Source: Tetrastigma voinierianum (taxonomy: Eukaryota > Streptophyta > Magnoliopsida > Vitales > Vitaceae). Taken from it: DNA of 64,000 bases. The notes below the pieces were generated by a model that was not told where the DNA came from, made no database searches, and was given only the letters and a program-made list of their open reading frames with translations. Position 1 is the stretch's first letter, and each line of letters starts with the position of its first letter. The stretch spans positions 1 to 64,000 of the forward strand of contig JAEQBH010004575.1 in NCBI GenBank assembly GCA_016808115.1, written 5' to 3'. Position numbers and translations under genes: made by a program. Shown one piece after another: positions 62,840-64,000 of the stretch.

Positions 62840-64000
62840 AATACAAAGACAGCCCGTAACACTAGCGCCCAAATACTGTGCTTAAGGATTAAGCAGGCTC
62901 AATATCAGCAGCCGGGCCCTTGATGACATCCCCTAAACATAGGCCCAAAACGAGGGCCCAAGTCACCCCTTCAAAAGGCTGGTAATATAATCAAAGAACT
63001 CGTACTAAAGGAAAATACCTAATCTCCACCAATTAAGAAAGTAGGATATTTCCTAATTATTACCCATCAATTATCCCTTATTAATCGGTTTACGATAAGG
63101 AAAGAAAATCCCTTACCCAATGAGAGAAATATCGTATCATCATCCAACTAGAAACCGACTACGATGACCCATTATAAATACCGTGCCACCCCATCTATGA
63201 AAGGTACGCACAAAACTTCATTCCATAAGCAAGCCGATCTTCTCCACGTAAAAGTAATCGACTCAGCATCAAAGAGGAACCCGCAGCCCCGATCCTTTTG
63301 TTTCTCGTTTGCAAGAGGAGCCCGACGCCTAGAGAGACAAATGGACTGCCCAAGAATTCCAACACTCTCCAAATTCCCACCCGCTGGAAAACATCATTAG
63401 TTTGGCATCGTCTGTGGAAATGACAGTTCCTTTACAAATAAAGCTGATCTCTCAATAACCGATGGTATAAACTCGGAACACAAGCAGAAGCCACGCTAAT
63501 CCTCCAAGGATGCAAGACCAACAAGGCGACGTAGATAGCCGACCTCCCGGAGGAACACTAGAAACTATACAGGCTAATATGGATGAGATGGAGGCGCTCC
63601 GTCTCACCAACCAACGCTTGCTAAGAGAATTGGAGCAACTCACCAGGAAAATACAACGCCCTCAAGAGACACGACAGGCCTGGGAAGGTTAAACACTATT
63701 ACTCGAGGAGAACAACGCCTCAACCCTCCCTCGAGAAGCAGATGGAGAAGGAGAAACTAGCTGCTTAGGGAGCATGATCCTTGCAAACCCCGAGAATCGG
63801 CAAATGAGGAGAGGTGGTTTCGCAAAATAAACAGGAGTGATGGGGTCTATCCAAAGAAATAGGGGAGCGGTCGTGGAGTAGAGGTTCATGGCATCCAACT
63901 AGAGCCAAACACATGTGAAGGAAGCTGCAAGGTACGAAACAGCCCCATGGACGCCTCGTATTAACAACCGAATCACTGCTCACAAACGTGCCACTTCCTC
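62840..64000 (+). mobile_element. 5' end of a Gypsy LTR retrotransposon, continuing past the window
   Basis: A probable 5' LTR ends ...ACATCA at 63396 and contains TATAAATA at 63173-63180. Then TTTGGCATCGTCTGTGGAAAT (from 63401), a variant of the primer-binding sequence common in plant Gypsy elements. A gag-like frame starts at 63510. The LTR start near 62,840 is estimated. Confidence 0.7.
63510..63692 (+). pseudogene. Gypsy gag N-terminus, frame broken
   Basis: Starts MQDQQGDVDSRPPGG and continues into a short coiled-coil (TNQRLLRELEQLTRKIQ), as in plant Gypsy gag starts. A stop at 63690 is followed by gag-like sequence in other frames up to the window edge. Confidence 0.55.

Noticed and set aside
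63164..63400. 78-codon frame just before the primer-binding site
   Set aside because: It covers the LTR downstream of its own TATA box (leader of the retroelement RNA) and overlaps two equally long opposite frames.

Overview
The window looks like nuclear DNA of a dicot plant. The genes have introns with GT-AG borders, intergenic DNA is very A/T-rich, the genes belong to plant families (a CBL-interacting protein kinase and plant-type saposin B proteins), and Copia, Gypsy, LINE, SINE, Mutator-like and foldback elements are layered on each other. The first gene resembles from memory the plant proteins labelled 'stress response protein NST1-like', and the wording recalls cucurbit versions. That placement is a guess, not a result.

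Layout. 0.5-13.9 kb (+): an NST1-like membrane and zinc-ribbon protein gene in three coding exons. Its last intron is 9.6 kb and holds a decayed LINE and a clean SINE with a 19-bp target duplication. 15.8-17.3 kb: a tandem repeat of about 333 bp. 20.0-22.8 kb: a Mutator-like element with a 9-bp target duplication, with Copia debris inside. 23.5-24.8 kb (-): a CIPK gene. 25.3-26.0 kb: two related small inverted-repeat elements. 27.3-27.8 kb: a possible orphan transcript leader. 28-32 kb: A/T-rich intergenic DNA. 32.5-34.2 kb and 46.0-49.2 kb (-): two paralogous prosaposin-like genes with the same five-exon structure. Between them lies a Copia element (37,034-44,448, target duplication GCTCT), whose 5' LTR is itself interrupted by a solo Gypsy-type LTR (37,155-39,572). 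48.08-48.89 kb: a very small LTR element in intron 1 of the second saposin gene. 53.8-54.7 kb: a long foldback element. 56.2-61.1 kb: a second solo LTR of the same Gypsy family (target duplication ATCTT) that appears to carry a nested 2.7-kb insertion rich in the palindrome TGTCGCGACA. 62.8-64.0 kb: the 5' end of another Gypsy element running off the window.

Gene integrity differs. The second saposin gene reads open across all five exons (236 codons). The first has length changes in G-runs confined to one small exon. The NST1-like gene and the CIPK carry several one- or two-base indels and a few stops, although the peptides on each side remain well conserved. Many of these indels lie in homopolymers. 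This may be draft-assembly error or very recent decay, and the sequence alone does not settle it.

No pathway links the genes. The saposin pair is a local duplication; the rest of the layout is mostly the result of transposon insertion. I found no intact tRNA or rRNA gene and no CRISPR array.
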